From a bacterium (lineage in GTDB: Bacteria; Cyanobacteriota; Vampirovibrionia; Gastranaerophilales; Gastranaerophilaceae), in NCBI GenBank assembly GCA_024408855.1, contig JAKSUQ010000015.1, positions 1 to 46,559 on the forward strand: DNA of 46,559 bases, given 5' to 3'. Numbering within the stretch: the first letter of the stretch is position 1; every line of letters starts with the position of its first letter. Below the pieces are notes generated by a model. The model worked only from the letters and a program-made list of their open reading frames with translations, did no database searches and was not told the DNA's origin. The position numbers and the translations under genes were made by a program. Positions 45,774 to 46,559 of this stretch are shown piece after piece.

Positions 45774-45818
45774 ATACATGATAATTTTTAAATAATAAAA
45801 ATATAAGAAACAACTGTC

Positions 45819-45883
45819 ATTCCGAAAATTTAGAAAATCAGTATGAACATCTGTGAATACTTAATTTTCAAATTGTTCGGAAT
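45819..45883. repeat. Long imperfect palindrome (REP-like)
   Basis: ATTCCGAA (45819-45826) and TTCGGAAT (45876-45883) are the tips of a nearly 20-bp inverted repeat with a few mismatches, with a second inner arm AGTAT/ATACT. The transcript would form one extended hairpin of about 65 nt. Such CATTCCG...CGGAATC palindromes are a familiar dispersed-repeat type in bacterial intergenic DNA; whether this one is repeated elsewhere cannot be seen here. Confidence 0.6.
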
Positions 45884-45925
45884 CTTACCCATAATCAAGC
45901 AAAACTACAAGTTGATAAGATCCTG

Positions 45926-46020
45926 AAATACGCCTTAATTTTATGTCTTGACGATAAAACCATTTCCCATATTACACGGCTATTCAGGATAACAGGTATA
46001 TTTTCCTGAATTTATTCGGG
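45926..46020. repeat. Cluster of CCTGAA/TTCAGG inverted repeats
   Basis: TCCTGAA near 45930, TTCAGGA near 45985, TCCTGAA near 46003 and TTCGGG near 46015 alternate in orientation, so several mutually exclusive hairpins are possible, the best being TTCAGGA/TCCTGAA (about 45985-46012). These look like decayed or nested REP-type elements beside the repeat gene. Confidence 0.45.
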
Positions 46021-46055
46021 ACAACAATGAAATTGCACCTGTTCTATGATATGTT

Positions 46056-46559
46056 TTATTCTTCTGTGTATTCTGAACCGTCCGGATTTCGCTGTATTGC
46101 ACGTGTCTTTTTTCCTTCTTTGTCGTATTCATAATCATAGTAGCTATATACCGTGCCGTCAGCCCATCGCTCTATTTCACGTGTCATTTTTCCTTCTTTG
46201 TCGTATTCATAATCATAGTAGTACCCTACCGTGCCGTCACCGTCTCGAACTATTTTACGTGTCTTTTTTCCTTCTTTGTCGTATTCATAATCATAGTAGC
46301 TATATACCGTGCCGTCAGCATTTCGATTTATTTCACGTGTCATTTTTCCTTCTTTGTCGTATTCATAATCATGGTAGCCCCTTACCGTGCCGTCAGCCCA
46401 TCGCTCTATGTGACGTGTCATTTTTCCGTTTTCGTCGTATTCATAATCACAGTAAGAATTTACCGTGCCGTTACCGTTTCGATCTATATCACGTGTCAAT
46501 TTTCCGTTTGCGTCGTATACTTCTTTAACATAGCCCTCTTCGTCATAAACTATTTTTTC
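46056..46559 (-). CDS. Tandem-repeat protein (YD/RHS-like), 3' part of a gene
   Basis: The frame is open from the right edge to the stop at 46056-46058; the true start lies beyond the window. It encodes 167 residues made almost only of five full 26-residue units and a partial one: TRxIxRxxDGTV, then Y-DYEYDKEGK. The consensus resembles YD/RHS or MORN_2-type beta repeats. A TTG inside (46499) is not a start, because the repeat pattern continues upstream of it. The C-terminus ends soon after the last unit (NPDGSEYTEE). The function is unknown; such repeats usually build extended beta structures at the cell surface or in toxins. A plus-strand frame over the same bases is a shadow. Confidence 0.75.
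   Translation of the reverse strand, partial: EKIVYDEEGYVKEVYDANGKLTRDIDRNGNGTVNSYCDYEYDENGKMTRHIERWADGTVRGYHDYEYDKEGKMTREINRNADGTVYSYYDYEYDKEGKKTRKIVRDGDGTVGYYYDYEYDKEGKMTREIERWADGTVYSYYDYEYDKEGKKTRAIQRNPDGSEYTEE
46075..46530. repeat. 78-bp direct repeats, about 5.7 copies
   Basis: The block CGTATTCATAATCATAG recurs every 78 bp (near 46124, 46202, 46280, 46358 and, slightly changed, 46436). Identity is very high in the conserved half (DYEYDKEGK) and lower in the DGTV half. Two alternating unit types (RWADGTV and R-N/D-x-DGTV) suggest duplication of pairs. Copy number may vary between strains through slippage or recombination. Confidence 0.85.

Noticed and set aside
46046-46528. Plus-strand open frame of 160 codons with a repetitive Cys/His-rich product
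   Set aside because: Shadow of the minus-strand repeat gene; the minus-strand reading gives a clean 26-residue DGTV/DYEYDKEGK repeat.
46075-46530. CRISPR array
   Set aside because: The period is 78 bp with conservation spread across the unit and a continuous reading frame; no unique spacers and no cas genes.

Overview
The window is AT-rich bacterial chromosome with short intergenic gaps and no tRNA, rRNA operon, CRISPR array, intact insertion sequence or prophage. The gene content fits a non-photosynthetic Cyanobacteriota lineage (Melainabacteria/Vampirovibrionia, e.g. Gastranaerophilales). The reasons are an 11-subunit complex I without the NADH-oxidising NuoEFG module (the cyanobacterial NDH-1 core set), a long NusB with a cyanobacterial-style N-terminus in the same operon as ftsY, a diderm envelope (lpxA, TolC-type protein, anmK), a flagellar cap gene (fliD), a prepilin and no photosynthesis genes. 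This placement is inference; no phylogeny could be run.

Layout. 1-0.5 kb: end of a possible partial gene, then RNase P RNA (rnpB, minus). 0.5-1.9 kb: pgi. 2.1-11.6 kb: one minus-strand operon nuoA-B-C-D-H-I-J-K-L-M-N, with junctions that touch or overlap (ATGA and TAATG overlaps, GTG and TTG starts). 11.7-14.1 kb: an exported TPR protein convergent with fliD. 14.2-16.4 kb: operon nusB - FkbM methyltransferase - ftsY. 16.5-25.1 kb, plus strand: deoB, a single-cluster ferredoxin, nadA-mnmA, a prepilin, era, a GH13 glucan enzyme and lpxA, with clear hairpin terminators after the ferredoxin, prepilin and lpxA. 25.1-30.0 kb: orphan region with a candidate small RNA (promoter plus terminator), a small membrane protein, a 647-aa unknown protein and a divergent 477-aa protein with an HEVEH metalloprotease-like motif. 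30.0-34.5 kb: acyl-CoA synthetase downstream of a substrate-binding/TolC fusion. 34.5-41.4 kb: DUF1836 protein, cca, rsmE, a MATE transporter and uvrA. 41.4-45.5 kb: a repeat protein, anmK, accA and accD. 45.5-46.6 kb: an intergenic region with nested palindromes and a terminator, then the 3' part of a gene made of 78-bp tandem repeats that runs off the right edge.

How it works together. Pgi, DeoB and the GH13 enzyme point to sugar and glycogen-type carbon metabolism. The NuoEFG-less complex I probably takes electrons from reduced ferredoxin rather than NADH and pumps ions; the 58-aa ferredoxin in the window is a candidate donor but is not in the operon. AccA/AccD, the acyl-CoA synthetase, LpxA and AnmK serve membrane and envelope building and recycling. 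Most of the rest is housekeeping (rnpB, era, nusB, ftsY, cca, rsmE, mnmA, uvrA).

The least explained parts are the 25.2-30.0 kb block (small RNA, two orphan proteins, putative metalloprotease), the SBP-TolC fusion, the MnmA with a rearranged cysteine set, the putatively leaderless promoters of era, uvrA and the MATE gene, and the tandem-repeat gene with REP-like palindromes at the right edge.
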